Program-made: the position numbers and the translations under genes
The notes under the pieces: model-generated
The model's input: only the letters and a program-made list of their open reading frames with translations
What the model was told of the DNA's origin: nothing
Databases searched by the model: none
Assembly: GCF_913060805.1 (NCBI RefSeq)
Contig: NZ_CAJXTC010000025.1
Span: 1-64,000 of the forward strand
DNA: 64,000 nucleotides
Source: an uncultured Draconibacterium sp.
Lineage (GTDB): Bacteria > Bacteroidota > Bacteroidia > Bacteroidales > Prolixibacteraceae
Direction: 5' to 3'
Shown here: positions 50,135-58,360 of the stretch, piece after piece
Position numbering within the stretch: the stretch's first letter is position 1
How the letters are laid out: the number at the start of each line of letters is the position of its first letter

Positions 50135-50149
50135 TGACACGAAATATGA
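50135..50149 (-). promoter_or_regulatory. Third, degenerate operator copy
   Basis: Read on the minus strand TCATATTTCGTGTCA fits TGACATTNNNTGTCA with two mismatches. Its centre is 52 bp (about five helical turns) upstream of the unit B operator, so it may be an auxiliary site of the same promoter. No TAnnTTTG box lies 31 bp from it. Confidence 0.3.
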
Positions 50150-50211
50150 AAAACTACCACTCTTCTGGTGAATGGTTGGCGGATTACCGTAAACACTGCT
50201 AACTAATTTTG

Positions 50212-50753
50212 CTGCCATGTTTGATTTGGGGTGTTACGTTACAAAAGTTTCATGTTGCCATCTTCTTACCGGGTAATTTTAATCGTTTTTTCTATAACGA
50301 CATCGAGTTCTTTTGGCTGTTCAGCGGGTATTTTGACCTCCTATAATCCCCAATATATATCATAAACATCTACGCGGTAAAACAACATATATCGTAAGCT
50401 GAAACTTTCATAAAAATCGTTACTATTTAATAAACTAACCAACAATACATTACCTTTTCATTAATCAAAATTAACCTCCAAAATTTGCATATACCAAAGC
50501 TTACACCTACATTTGAATTGTACAAAACGAGTTCATTGAGAGAGAAAAAAATATTTTCCGCATTGATCTATAAATTGGTAAACTCAACAGAAAAAATTTA
50601 ACCGAGTAAGCTCTTTATGGTTGTAAAAGCAGGCCTTGTAGTCCCGATTTATCGGGGTGAGTCTTCGGACCGGTGGAAGTTTGATCAACCGGGCGCTCAA
50701 ATCCTGTTATACAGGGGTTTTACACAATGGATTAGTGCGGATTTTTTTTGTCC
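50212..50753. other. AT-rich stretch without recognisable gene
   Basis: No convincing coding frame on either strand. It holds a TAATTTTG -7-like box just before it (50204-50211), a perfect 14-bp palindrome CCCGATTTATCGGG at 50643-50656 and a CCTGT-TAT-ACAGG hairpin at 50703-50715 followed by GGTTTT, which together resemble a small intergenic repeat or the edge of a decayed element. Open frames here look like chance. Confidence 0.5.
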
Positions 50754-52340
50754 TTATGCGAACCTTCTCACAAACACCAACAACACCATTAATACACTTA
50801 TAAACACTGAAGTACGTGCGATAAAATCGCCATGTTTCATGTAAAATGTCATTGCCTCATTTTTGTTGATAGAACCAGAAATAGTCGCTTGCTGCCACCA
50901 GTTGGTTGCTTGCAGAACATCGCCACGTTGATTAATAAAACATGATGTTCCGGTGTTTGCCGACCGTGCTATACTTCTCCGCGTTTCCACTGCCCGCAAC
51001 TGCGAAAACAACAGATGTTGTTTGTAACCACGCGAATTTTTCCACCAGCCATCGTTGGTGATCACAAATATTACATCGGCTCCTTTTTTAACGTAATCAG
51101 TCACATATTCACCAAACACCGATTCGAAACAAATTACCGGTGCAATTACCGCTTTTTCGGCGACGAGGTTCGAGGCATCTTTTTGTCTCCCCAGCGATCC
51201 GGAAGCACCTCCCAAATCAATGTAGTTGTTTTTCAGAAATGAAAAATATTTTTGAAATGGCACCTTCTCCACTCCCGCAACCAATTTCGATTTGTGGTAA
51301 ATCTGAATTTCGCCGGATTTGGTAAAAAGCATTGCCGTATTATAGCGGTCGTATATTATGCCGTTGTTTTGCTGGGCTGTATAAGTAATATCCTCTTCCT
51401 TGTTGTAAACTTCGAAAGACGAAACTCCAAACACCATATCCGCCTTTTCATATTGCTGAAGAAAATTTTCCAGACGAATTAAAAACGGATTGGATTCGAA
51501 AGTTGCTTCATCCCATAGCGTTTGATGCTCAAACAAGGTTTCGGGGCCAACGATAAAGTCGGTACTGTCGTTTGTAACTTCATCTGCCAAACGAAGAAAA
51601 TCATCCAGTTTTTGTGTCTCGGCTTCAAGGTCAAACTTCTCGTTATACGGATCAACATTGGGTTGTACGATGGCGACGTTTATTGGATTTTCTTTTTCCT
51701 GATATGAGGAATACATCCGAAAAGAAATACCTAACGGAACAACCAATAAAATAAGTAGAACTGTTGAACTAGTTAACTTCTTTTTCAGTGTTTTTTTAAA
51801 CTGAATATTTCGTAAAAGCTGAAATAGGAAAAGATTCAAAAGCAGAATCCACAACGATCCGCCAAAAGTTCCGGTGTATTCGTACCATTGAATGATTTTT
51901 ACGTTATTGCCCAATACGCTTCCCAATTGCAGGCACGGCCATTCAATGTCCCATTTAAACTGCAGATACTCCAGCGAAATCCAAAAAACAACCAGTGAAA
52001 TATAACCCAGCGGCGACGATAATTTTCTTCGGATAGAATGAGCGGCCCACCAGACCAACGACATCAAAAAGGCATTGAAAATCATGGCAGATCCCACTCC
52101 CACCAGCGAAACTTTTGTCATCCACCATGATGCCAAAACATTCCAAATCAGTGATGCAAGAAAAACATGCCCCCACAGCGAAACTGGAGGGAAACCTTCT
52201 TTAAATTTGAAAAAGAAATTCTCGAGATATAGTAGCGGAAGGATTGCAATAAAAAGCACCCAACCGGGAAATCCCAGCCAGGGCAAACTTAACAATACAC
52301 CGGTACTAACCGAAAGTAAGAGCCTGTGAAATCGGTTCAT
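50754..52340 (-). CDS. lnt: Apolipoprotein N-acyltransferase
   Basis: 528 residues: about six to seven N-terminal membrane segments (1-215) and a periplasmic carbon-nitrogen-hydrolase domain (about 219-500) with catalytic triad candidates Glu267 (VGPETLF), Lys352 (YHKSKLVAGVE) and Cys404 (PVICFESVFG). The later NDGWWKNSRGYKQHLLFSQLRAVE region is also typical. It adds the third acyl chain to lipoproteins, which is essential for sorting the many SusD-type lipoproteins of such an organism. It follows the two 5'-nucleotidase genes by 14 bp and is probably cotranscribed. Confidence 0.95.
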   Translation of the reverse strand: MNRFHRLLLSVSTGVLLSLPWLGFPGWVLFIAILPLLYLENFFFKFKEGFPPVSLWGHVFLASLIWNVLASWWMTKVSLVGVGSAMIFNAFLMSLVWWAAHSIRRKLSSPLGYISLVVFWISLEYLQFKWDIEWPCLQLGSVLGNNVKIIQWYEYTGTFGGSLWILLLNLFLFQLLRNIQFKKTLKKKLTSSTVLLILLVVPLGISFRMYSSYQEKENPINVAIVQPNVDPYNEKFDLEAETQKLDDFLRLADEVTNDSTDFIVGPETLFEHQTLWDEATFESNPFLIRLENFLQQYEKADMVFGVSSFEVYNKEEDITYTAQQNNGIIYDRYNTAMLFTKSGEIQIYHKSKLVAGVEKVPFQKYFSFLKNNYIDLGGASGSLGRQKDASNLVAEKAVIAPVICFESVFGEYVTDYVKKGADVIFVITNDGWWKNSRGYKQHLLFSQLRAVETRRSIARSANTGTSCFINQRGDVLQATNWWQQATISGSINKNEAMTFYMKHGDFIARTSVFISVLMVLLVFVRRFA

Positions 52341-52354
52341 AGGCAGTTGAGTTT

Positions 52355-53263
52355 TTATAGCAGGTCTGAATAAACAGCTTTTTTATTCCTTTTTGATTTT
52401 TCAAAAACAAAATCAACTTTTCCAACCACAAGACCACCCCACCAGGCCTGATTTACAATTACCGGCTGTCCGAGTTTATTCTTCTCTTCCAGCGGTTTTT
52501 CAAGGTACGAGTGCGTGTGTCCGCCAATAATCAAATCGGTGAATGAAGTTTCTGACGCCAAATCCATGTCGCTAACTTTGTTATCGCGGTAGCGTAATCC
52601 TAAATGCGAAAGACAGATCACCAAATCACACTTCTTGTCATTTTTCAGGAAACTTTCCATCCGTTGCGCAACAAGCAGCGGATCGTTGTAAACGGTTGCT
52701 CCGTAATTCTTCTTTCCAACCAGATTTTCCAACTCGATTCCTACGCCGTAAATTCCGATTTTTACGCCATCCCGTTTAAAGATCTTATACTCCGGGAAAC
52801 TTCCCGATAAAATGGTATCCGAAAAATCGTAATTCGATGAGATGATCGGGAATTCGGCATTTGGCAATGGGTCTTTAATTCCCTGCAAACCGTTATCAAA
52901 TTCGTGGTTACCAATTGTACTTGCATCGTAACCGGCCTCGCTCATCACCTTCAACATCAACTCACCCTTAAAGTAGTTAAAGTATGGCGTTCCCTGAAAC
53001 ATATCGCCGGCATCGAGCAGTAGAGTATTCGGATTTTTTTGTCGTTCGAGAGTGGCCAGTTTTGCAATTCGTGCTAAACCACCTTTATTGGCATACCGTT
53101 CGTTGGTGCCGCTAAACGGCTCAATATGGCAGTGAATATCGTTGGTGTGCAGTATCGATATCGTGGTAAAATCTTCGTGAGCAAATAATTCGTAAGGTAC
53201 CGCTCCTATAGTAATTCCGGCTGTTCCTGCAGCAACGTTTCTTATAAATCTTCTTCTATCCAT
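52355..53263 (-). CDS. 5'-nucleotidase-type metallophosphatase, catalytic half
   Basis: 302 residues with a Tat-like signal (MDRRRFIRNVAAGTAG). The metallophosphatase motifs are complete: HTNDIHCHIEPF, LLDAGDMFQGTPYFNY, TIGNHEFDNG, CLSHLGLR and LIIGGHTHSYLEKP. It stops after the catalytic domain; the C-terminal nucleotide-binding domain is encoded by the separate gene directly upstream, whose stop overlaps this ATG by one base (TAATG). The two products would form a two-chain nucleotidase working outside the cytoplasm. Confidence 0.9.
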   Translation of the reverse strand: MDRRRFIRNVAAGTAGITIGAVPYELFAHEDFTTISILHTNDIHCHIEPFSGTNERYANKGGLARIAKLATLERQKNPNTLLLDAGDMFQGTPYFNYFKGELMLKVMSEAGYDASTIGNHEFDNGLQGIKDPLPNAEFPIISSNYDFSDTILSGSFPEYKIFKRDGVKIGIYGVGIELENLVGKKNYGATVYNDPLLVAQRMESFLKNDKKCDLVICLSHLGLRYRDNKVSDMDLASETSFTDLIIGGHTHSYLEKPLEEKNKLGQPVIVNQAWWGGLVVGKVDFVFEKSKRNKKAVYSDLL

Positions 53264-54021
53264 TATTTTATCCTCCCATCCAGTTTTGGATCAACGTGCT
53301 GATTATTATTGGTCACCCCTTCGAGGTACTCAATTATCGCATCACGTATTTTCTCTCCACTGTTTATAAACTGCTCATTTTCTGCCAACATTTCAAGGCC
53401 ATCGCCACCGGCTGCCACATAATCATTCGTTACCAACCAGTAAGTTTTATTGAAATCAATTTTCTGTCCACCGATTTTTACATCAGTGGCTTTATCACCT
53501 GAAATAATCATTTCCACTCCGCCAACACTTCCACCTCCGTGATCGGCAATATAATCCAGAAAAGCCTGCATTTTGTCGCCTTTCAGTTCAAGCAAAACCA
53601 TTTCATTTTCGAAAGGCATTAACTCAAAAATATTCCCAACGGTAATTTCTCCTTTTGGAAGTGCCGAACGAATTCCACCGTAATTAAAAAACGATACATC
53701 AGGTGTTAAATCCAGTTGTTGATCGTTGGCCACCACTGCTCCTTGTTCGAGTAACAAGTCGGCCAAAAAGTTCGTCAGCAAACTTTCTGGCTTGTCTTTA
53801 ACCAATTCATTTTCAGAGATGGCAAGCACCCGGTTCATATCTTTTTCAAGTATGTTTTTATATGGCGCATAAAGCTGTACAATAGTACTATCCATTGTTC
53901 CAACTTCTTCTGACACAGAAACATTCTCGATTTCATAACTTTTTTGAACAAACTGTGTTTTACACGAAAAAGTGAATAACAGGCAAGTTATTAACAACAG
54001 ATAGCTGATAGTTTGTCGCAT
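53263..54021 (-). CDS. 5'-nucleotidase C-terminal domain lipoprotein
   Basis: 252 residues, signal with lipobox LFTFSC (Cys20). It matches the 5'-nucleotidase C-terminal domain: ENELVKDKPESLLTNFLADLL, FFNYGGIRSALPKGEITVGNIFELMPFEN, and the substrate-stacking region YWLVTNDYVAAGGDGLEML. It contains no metallophosphatase domain and precedes that half, the reverse of the order in the fused enzyme. The start lies only 42 bp from the divergent amidase gene, so the two promoters must overlap or lie in coding sequence. Confidence 0.88.
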   Translation of the reverse strand: MRQTISYLLLITCLLFTFSCKTQFVQKSYEIENVSVSEEVGTMDSTIVQLYAPYKNILEKDMNRVLAISENELVKDKPESLLTNFLADLLLEQGAVVANDQQLDLTPDVSFFNYGGIRSALPKGEITVGNIFELMPFENEMVLLELKGDKMQAFLDYIADHGGGSVGGVEMIISGDKATDVKIGGQKIDFNKTYWLVTNDYVAAGGDGLEMLAENEQFINSGEKIRDAIIEYLEGVTNNNQHVDPKLDGRIK

Positions 54022-54063
54022 AAATAAATTATAATTTTTTCCGTTAATTCTATTTTAGCATTA

Positions 54064-55149
54064 ATGTTGTTCAAAGGAAACAAAATAGTAGTAAACATGT
54101 TCGGGTCAAACTTACATATAAAATCAGTTACCAAAATACTTTTCATATTATTTTTGGCAATAATTCTGCTTCCCTTAAACAGCCTGTCGCAAAGCAAGGA
54201 AGTTGTTGCGCTAAAAGGCGATGGAATTTACCGTTTGCTTACCAGATACGGCTTATCATCATCGGAATATATGGATGATTTTATAGCCCTAAACAAAACC
54301 AGTCTTGGGAAAAACAACACCTTGCTGGCAGGAGTAAAATACAAACTTCCCGATTCGGCGAATTTACCGAAAGCGTCAACAACAAGTGCCACACCATCAA
54401 AAGGAACCGGCAAAGTTGTCCATTACGATATTTTTGGAAGCAAGTATGCCGATGTTGAGATTGTAAGTAACGACCTGAAAGGAGCTGTTTATTACCTGGT
54501 TGGCGGCCATGGAGGCCCCGATCCCGGTGCTGTTGGAAAATACAATGGCTACCACGTTTATGAAGATGAATATGCTTACGATGTTACCTTACGCCTGGCA
54601 CGAAAGCTTATTGAAAATGGAGCCACAGTGTATATGATCACCCGTGACAAAAACGACGGGATTCGTGATGATTACAGCCTGAAAGCCGATAAAGATGAGG
54701 TTTGTTATCCGAACTTAAGAATTCCTTTGAACCAAACCAAGCGACTGCGTCAACGCACCGATGCGGTGAATCAGCTTTATAAAAAACACAAAGGATCTTT
54801 TCAGCGCATGATTGCGGTTCATGTCGACTCAAGATCCAGAAGCGAAAACATCGATATCTTTTTCTATCACGATAAACGCAGCGAAACCGGGGAAAAAGCA
54901 TGTAAAATCCTTCGCAACACGATTGAAAAAAAATACCACGAAGCTCAGCCCAACCGTGGTTACACCGGCACGGTATCAACCCGGAATTTATACGTTGTGA
55001 GAAGTACATGGCCTACCGCCATTTTTATTGAATTGGGGAACATGAACCACCAGCGCGATGTAAAACGTTTGGTTATTCCCGACAACCGTCAGGCAGTGGC
55101 CAACTGGTTAACTTATGGTTTAATAACCGACTACAAAACCAATAAATAA
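54064..55149 (+). CDS. N-acetylmuramoyl-L-alanine amidase (Amidase_3) with LysM-like N-domain
   Basis: 361 residues. A signal/anchor segment (about 24-42) is followed by a LysM-like region (about 45-100, KGDGIYRLLTRYGLS, LLAGVKYKLPD) and the zinc amidase domain (about 140-355): zinc ligands His in GGHGGPDPGAVG, Glu in YEDEYAYDV and His in IAVHVDSRS, and the IELGNMNHQRD end carrying the catalytic Glu. It cleaves the amide bond between MurNAc and the stem peptide. A start at the second Met (54097) would also give a signal peptide. It is divergent from the nucleotidase operon. Confidence 0.9.
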   Translation: MLFKGNKIVVNMFGSNLHIKSVTKILFILFLAIILLPLNSLSQSKEVVALKGDGIYRLLTRYGLSSSEYMDDFIALNKTSLGKNNTLLAGVKYKLPDSANLPKASTTSATPSKGTGKVVHYDIFGSKYADVEIVSNDLKGAVYYLVGGHGGPDPGAVGKYNGYHVYEDEYAYDVTLRLARKLIENGATVYMITRDKNDGIRDDYSLKADKDEVCYPNLRIPLNQTKRLRQRTDAVNQLYKKHKGSFQRMIAVHVDSRSRSENIDIFFYHDKRSETGEKACKILRNTIEKKYHEAQPNRGYTGTVSTRNLYVVRSTWPTAIFIELGNMNHQRDVKRLVIPDNRQAVANWLTYGLITDYKTNK

Positions 55150-55213
55150 TCCACTACTTACCAACTCAACTTAATACCAAAGCGTTTGTTATGCTTGTGT
55201 GAAGCAAAAACAA

Positions 55214-55570
55214 ATGATAATACTGTTTGATGGCGTTTGTAATCTCTGCAATTCGGCAGTAGATTTTATCCTGGAAAAAGCGCGGGAGAAGGACTTTAAA
55301 CTTGTCGCGCTACAATCGGAAGAAGGACAGCAAATCTTAAAGGAGTTTGATTTATCGCTTCAAATTAACACCGTATTACTTATTCAAAACAACCAGGTAT
55401 TTTCTGAATCGGATGCCGTAATTGAAATCTGTAAGCACCTAAAATCGCCGTGGAGTTGGCTGGCACCATTTAAGATATTTCCTAAAACCTGGCGCAATAG
55501 TTTGTATCGTTATGTGGCAAAAAAACGCTACAAATGGTTTGGAAAAAGAACGAGTTGCCGAAGTTTCTAA
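55214..55570 (+). CDS. DCC-family thiol-disulfide oxidoreductase-like protein
   Basis: 118 residues from the ATG at 55214; a GTG at 55199 would add five residues, but the ATG has the A-rich leader usual here. The DCC signature is the N-terminal FDGVCNLCN with a CxxC pair, then LVALQSEEGQQIL and SDAVIEICKHL, ending YRYVAKKRYKWFGK. Family members (DUF393) have a thioredoxin-like fold; the partner is unknown. It lies 64 bp after the amidase gene and is the last gene before the 21-bp repeat array. Confidence 0.88.
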   Translation: MIILFDGVCNLCNSAVDFILEKAREKDFKLVALQSEEGQQILKEFDLSLQINTVLLIQNNQVFSESDAVIEICKHLKSPWSWLAPFKIFPKTWRNSLYRYVAKKRYKWFGKRTSCRSF

Positions 55571-55604
55571 CGCAAAAAACCCATCCTTGCATCCAATATC
55601 ACCC

Positions 55605-55831
55605 TGCGAGCATATTATAAAGTAGTGCGAGGGACTATTATTTACGTGCGAGGGAATTATAATATATTGCGAGCTAAGTATATTACTGTGCGAGCAACGA
55701 TTATAACCATGCGAGTATACCTCGCACCTGTTTATAGGTTGCTCGCATATCTTTATTTATTGCTCGCTTACCATTATTTGTACCTCGCGCGCTTGTATTT
55801 ATACCTCACAAGGTATTTTTACTACCTCGCA
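55605..55831. repeat. Dyad-symmetric array of twelve TGCGAG-type sites at exact 21-bp spacing
   Basis: GCGAG starts at 55606, 55627, 55648, 55669, 55690 and 55711, each preceded by T. Its reverse complement CTCGC starts at 55721, 55742, 55763, 55784, 55805 (variant CTCAC) and 55826. Both halves step by exactly 21 bp and are symmetric about 55718; the two inner sites are 10 bp apart. The 15-bp spacers are AT-rich with a TTAT/ATTA-like centre but not conserved in sequence. The 341-bp gap lies between convergent gene ends. The 21-bp step equals seven codons, which produces a spurious open frame; no gene is supported. Protein-binding array is the likely nature. Confidence 0.9.
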
Positions 55832-55911
55832 GCCATATTTCAGTAACCGGCGTAACTATAAATCAAATGAGATTAGCGATAACGTTTCGGGGAAATCAAC
55901 AAAAAGCTTGT

Positions 55912-56451
55912 TTAGAAAGTAAAATCACCGCTTTCGAAATCGCGGTATAATTTAGAGAGATCACCTAACCATTTACTGATGCGTTTTATGGCCTCCAGCG
56001 TATCGATCGAAATATCTTTTTGTTGCATTTTAAGCAGCAAAAAACCGTAAACAGCAGTAATTCCCAAATCAACATCGTTTTTGGCTTCCGGGTTTTTCTC
56101 TTTCAACTCCGATACCAGCCCCGCAACAGTTTTGTAGGTTTGCACGTACTTACCGTCTTTCGAGGTTTCCATCAGCTTCAAATGAAAATCGTTAACATCC
56201 GAAACCAGGTTGGTAAGAAACTGGAGATGCCCTTTTTCACGGATCTGCTCTTTATCCATCATCAGCACCAAATTGGCATACCAGTCGGTAATGGCAGCTT
56301 TGGTTTTATCATCGGCTTTGTAGCTGGACACTAAACGCTCTTCAATAAGCTCCATATCCATTTTAAAAGCCCGGATCATGTCTTCAATTTGGTACAAATA
56401 CAGGATGTATTCGGCAATATTCTCTTTACGTTTTTGTTTTGCTACAAGCAT
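55912..56451 (-). CDS. DUF4924-like conserved protein
   Basis: 179 residues, all-helical and soluble, with no signal peptide. It begins MLVAKQKRKENIAEYILYLYQIEDMIRAF, matching my recollection of the Bacteroidota-specific DUF4924 family; charged helices continue to the end (RISKWLGDLSKLYRDFES). The function is unknown. It is expressed alone from a TACTTTTG box 46 bp upstream and converges on the repeat array. Confidence 0.75.
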   Translation of the reverse strand: MLVAKQKRKENIAEYILYLYQIEDMIRAFKMDMELIEERLVSSYKADDKTKAAITDWYANLVLMMDKEQIREKGHLQFLTNLVSDVNDFHLKLMETSKDGKYVQTYKTVAGLVSELKEKNPEAKNDVDLGITAVYGFLLLKMQQKDISIDTLEAIKRISKWLGDLSKLYRDFESGDFTF

Positions 56452-56496
56452 AATTATTGTTTTTTATTTCGATGATTCAAGATAAAAGTAAAAAGG

Positions 56497-56504
56497 CAAA
56501 AGTA
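56497..56504 (-). promoter_or_regulatory. Candidate -7 box (TACTTTTG) of the DUF4924-like gene
   Basis: The minus strand reads TACTTTTG, a TAnnTTTG match, 45 bp before the ATG at 56451. It lies in a short imperfect direct repeat (AAAAGTAAAAAGG twice). Confidence 0.45.
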
Positions 56505-56601
56505 AAAAGTGGTGAGTTTTCAATCTCTTTTCAATCTCACCTTCACAAAGTCTCAGCGCTCAAAAACTCTGTTCAATCTTAAACTAAATCTTTCTTAACT
56601 A

Positions 56602-56979
56602 TCACCATTCAAAAAAGTCGTCCAAATCGCGGCGATCTTTTTTGGTCGGACGTCCGGTGCCTTTTTCGCGTACACTCCAGCGCATGTGTTTTTGCATCTC
56701 GAGCAATTCTATTTCTTCCGGCGGTGTTACATCTTCAACAAAATCGGCAACCAGTTTGGCTCCCATTCTTTTTCCGGAAAGTGCCAGCACTTTAAAACTT
56801 TTGGTAATTGGCGATTTCCGCACCTTTACTACCTCGCCCACATGAATCTCTCGCGAGGCTTTTACCACTGAGTCATCGATTGTTACATGGCCTTTTTTAC
56901 AAGCTTCCGTAGCCTGACTGCGGGTTTTAAAAATCCGCACGGCCCACAACCATTTATCTATGCGAACTCCTTCAGCCAT
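56602..56979 (-). CDS. hslR: S4-domain RNA-binding protein, Hsp15-like
   Basis: 125 residues. The S4 domain is N-terminal (RIDKWLWAVRIFKTRSQATEACKKGHVTIDD, then VKASREIHVGEVVKVRK), with a basic C-terminal tail (GRPTKKDRRDLDDFF), the size and layout of Hsp15, which recycles free 50S subunits with stuck nascent chains. Its ATG follows the pth stop directly (TAAATG), so the two are translationally coupled. Confidence 0.85.
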   Translation of the reverse strand: MAEGVRIDKWLWAVRIFKTRSQATEACKKGHVTIDDSVVKASREIHVGEVVKVRKSPITKSFKVLALSGKRMGAKLVADFVEDVTPPEEIELLEMQKHMRWSVREKGTGRPTKKDRRDLDDFFEW

Positions 56980-57543
56980 TTATCTTTTGTTATGAAAATT
57001 CATTGTGCGTTCAACACCAATCGTTCCAAAGCTTTTTATTATTTCAATGGAATCGTCGATCTTAAACGGCAATTCTTTCTGCTCCTCTTTCGACCACTCG
57101 CCTAACACATAATTTACCTGGTGTCCTTTGTGGAAATCGTCGCCAATACCAAAACGCAAACGGGCATAATCATTACGTCCCAGCACCTGATTAATGTTCT
57201 CGAGCCCGTTGTGACCGCCGGCTCCGCCTTTTGCACGTACTCTTAACGTGCCAAACGGCAATGCCAGATCATCAACCAGTACCAGCATATTTTTTATGTC
57301 GATCTTCTCCTTTTGTAACCAGTAATTTATTGCCCGCCCACTCAGGTTCATGTAGGTGGTTGGCTTTAACAAAATAAACGTTCGGCCTTTGAATTTGTAT
57401 TCAGCTACAAAGCCGTAACGCTTATCGTTAAAACTAATATTGGACGCCTCAGCGAGTGCGTCCAATATTTGAAAGCCAATATTATGGCGAGTATTTTTAT
57501 ATTCTGGTCCTATATTACCGAGTCCGGCAATTAAGTACTTCAT
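56980..57543 (-). CDS. pth: Peptidyl-tRNA hydrolase
   Basis: 187 residues, standard length. Pth motifs are present: LIAGLGNIGPEYKNTRHNIGF with the catalytic His at about 20, KPTTYMNLSG, VLVDDLALPFGTLRVRAKGGAGGHNGL and RLRFGIG. It frees tRNA from peptidyl-tRNA drop-off products. It lies between rplY and hslR, all in translation or ribosome maintenance. Confidence 0.97.
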   Translation of the reverse strand: MKYLIAGLGNIGPEYKNTRHNIGFQILDALAEASNISFNDKRYGFVAEYKFKGRTFILLKPTTYMNLSGRAINYWLQKEKIDIKNMLVLVDDLALPFGTLRVRAKGGAGGHNGLENINQVLGRNDYARLRFGIGDDFHKGHQVNYVLGEWSKEEQKELPFKIDDSIEIIKSFGTIGVERTMNFHNKR

Positions 57544-57613
57544 ACGATTCTGTTTTTAATTTGGGTATCGTACGAAATTCGCCCCGCTATTCACGAAGCT
57601 TATTTCACAGAAT

Positions 57614-58243
57614 TTATTCTTCTGAAGATTCTGAAGCTTCAGCTCCTTCTTCTCCTTCTTCCTCTTCATCCTCATCAGCAGCACCAGCAGCCGATCTTGC
57701 AGCCCTTGTGATACCAACACCAACGATTACGTTTGATTTAGGATCTAACAACTCAATACCTTCAATATTCAGGTCAGCCACTTTAATACTTTGGCCGATA
57801 TCAAGTTTTGTTACATCAATATCAATTGTATCAGGTAATTTCTCAGCCAATGCTCTTACGCTCAAACGACGCAGAGTAGTGTTCAGTTTACCACCTTTTC
57901 TTAAACCTTTTGCAAAACCACCGATTTTAACCGGAATGTTGATTTTTACTGGTTTATCATCTTTGATTTCAAGGAAATCGATGTGAAGAACCATTTCGTC
58001 AACCGGGTGCCACTGAATGTCTTGCATAATTGCTTTATGCACAGTACCGTCAATGTCAAGGTCGATAAGGTATACGTTTGGTGTATAAACTAATTGTCTT
58101 AACTCGGCAAAAGAAACTGCAAAGTGAATTGGCGATTCGCCACCGTACAATACCGCAGGAGCTTTCTCTTCTGCGCGAAGTTTTTTGGAATCTTTCTTTC
58201 CAAGAGAGCTTCTTAACTCTCCTTTAATTACTACTGATTTCAT
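57614..58243 (-). CDS. rplY: 50S ribosomal protein L25 / general stress protein Ctc
   Basis: 209 residues, the long CTC-type form: N-terminal L25 domain (about 1-95, GELRSSLGKKDSKKLRAEEKAPAVLYG), a C-terminal beta domain (to about 180) and an acidic tail (EDEEEEGEEG). It binds 5S rRNA. It sits between prs and pth, a gene order common in bacteria. Confidence 0.95.
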   Translation of the reverse strand: MKSVVIKGELRSSLGKKDSKKLRAEEKAPAVLYGGESPIHFAVSFAELRQLVYTPNVYLIDLDIDGTVHKAIMQDIQWHPVDEMVLHIDFLEIKDDKPVKINIPVKIGGFAKGLRKGGKLNTTLRRLSVRALAEKLPDTIDIDVTKLDIGQSIKVADLNIEGIELLDPKSNVIVGVGITRAARSAAGAADEDEEEEGEEGAEASESSEE

Positions 58244-58360
58244 TTTAAATAATTTACGTTAATAAATATGGTACTCAGTCCTCCCTTCCTTTGGGTCGGG
58301 CAAACAGCATACACATCATTAATGTATCTGCCTATGGAAAAAGCGGTGCAAAAATAGAAA

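Noticed and set aside
50617-50844. 75-codon plus-strand frame overlapping the lnt 3' end
   Set aside because: Overlaps a well-supported gene and crosses two palindromes; more likely a decayed or intergenic repeat than a gene.
55605-55831. CRISPR array
   Set aside because: Repeats are only 5-6 bp, spacers 15-16 bp, orientation inverts in the middle and no cas genes are present.
55625-55846. 73-codon frame running through the 21-bp array
   Set aside because: The 21-bp step equals seven codons and keeps the frame open by itself; the peptide is a Tyr/Leu/Arg-rich heptad run, and the strict palindromic layout is not explained by coding.
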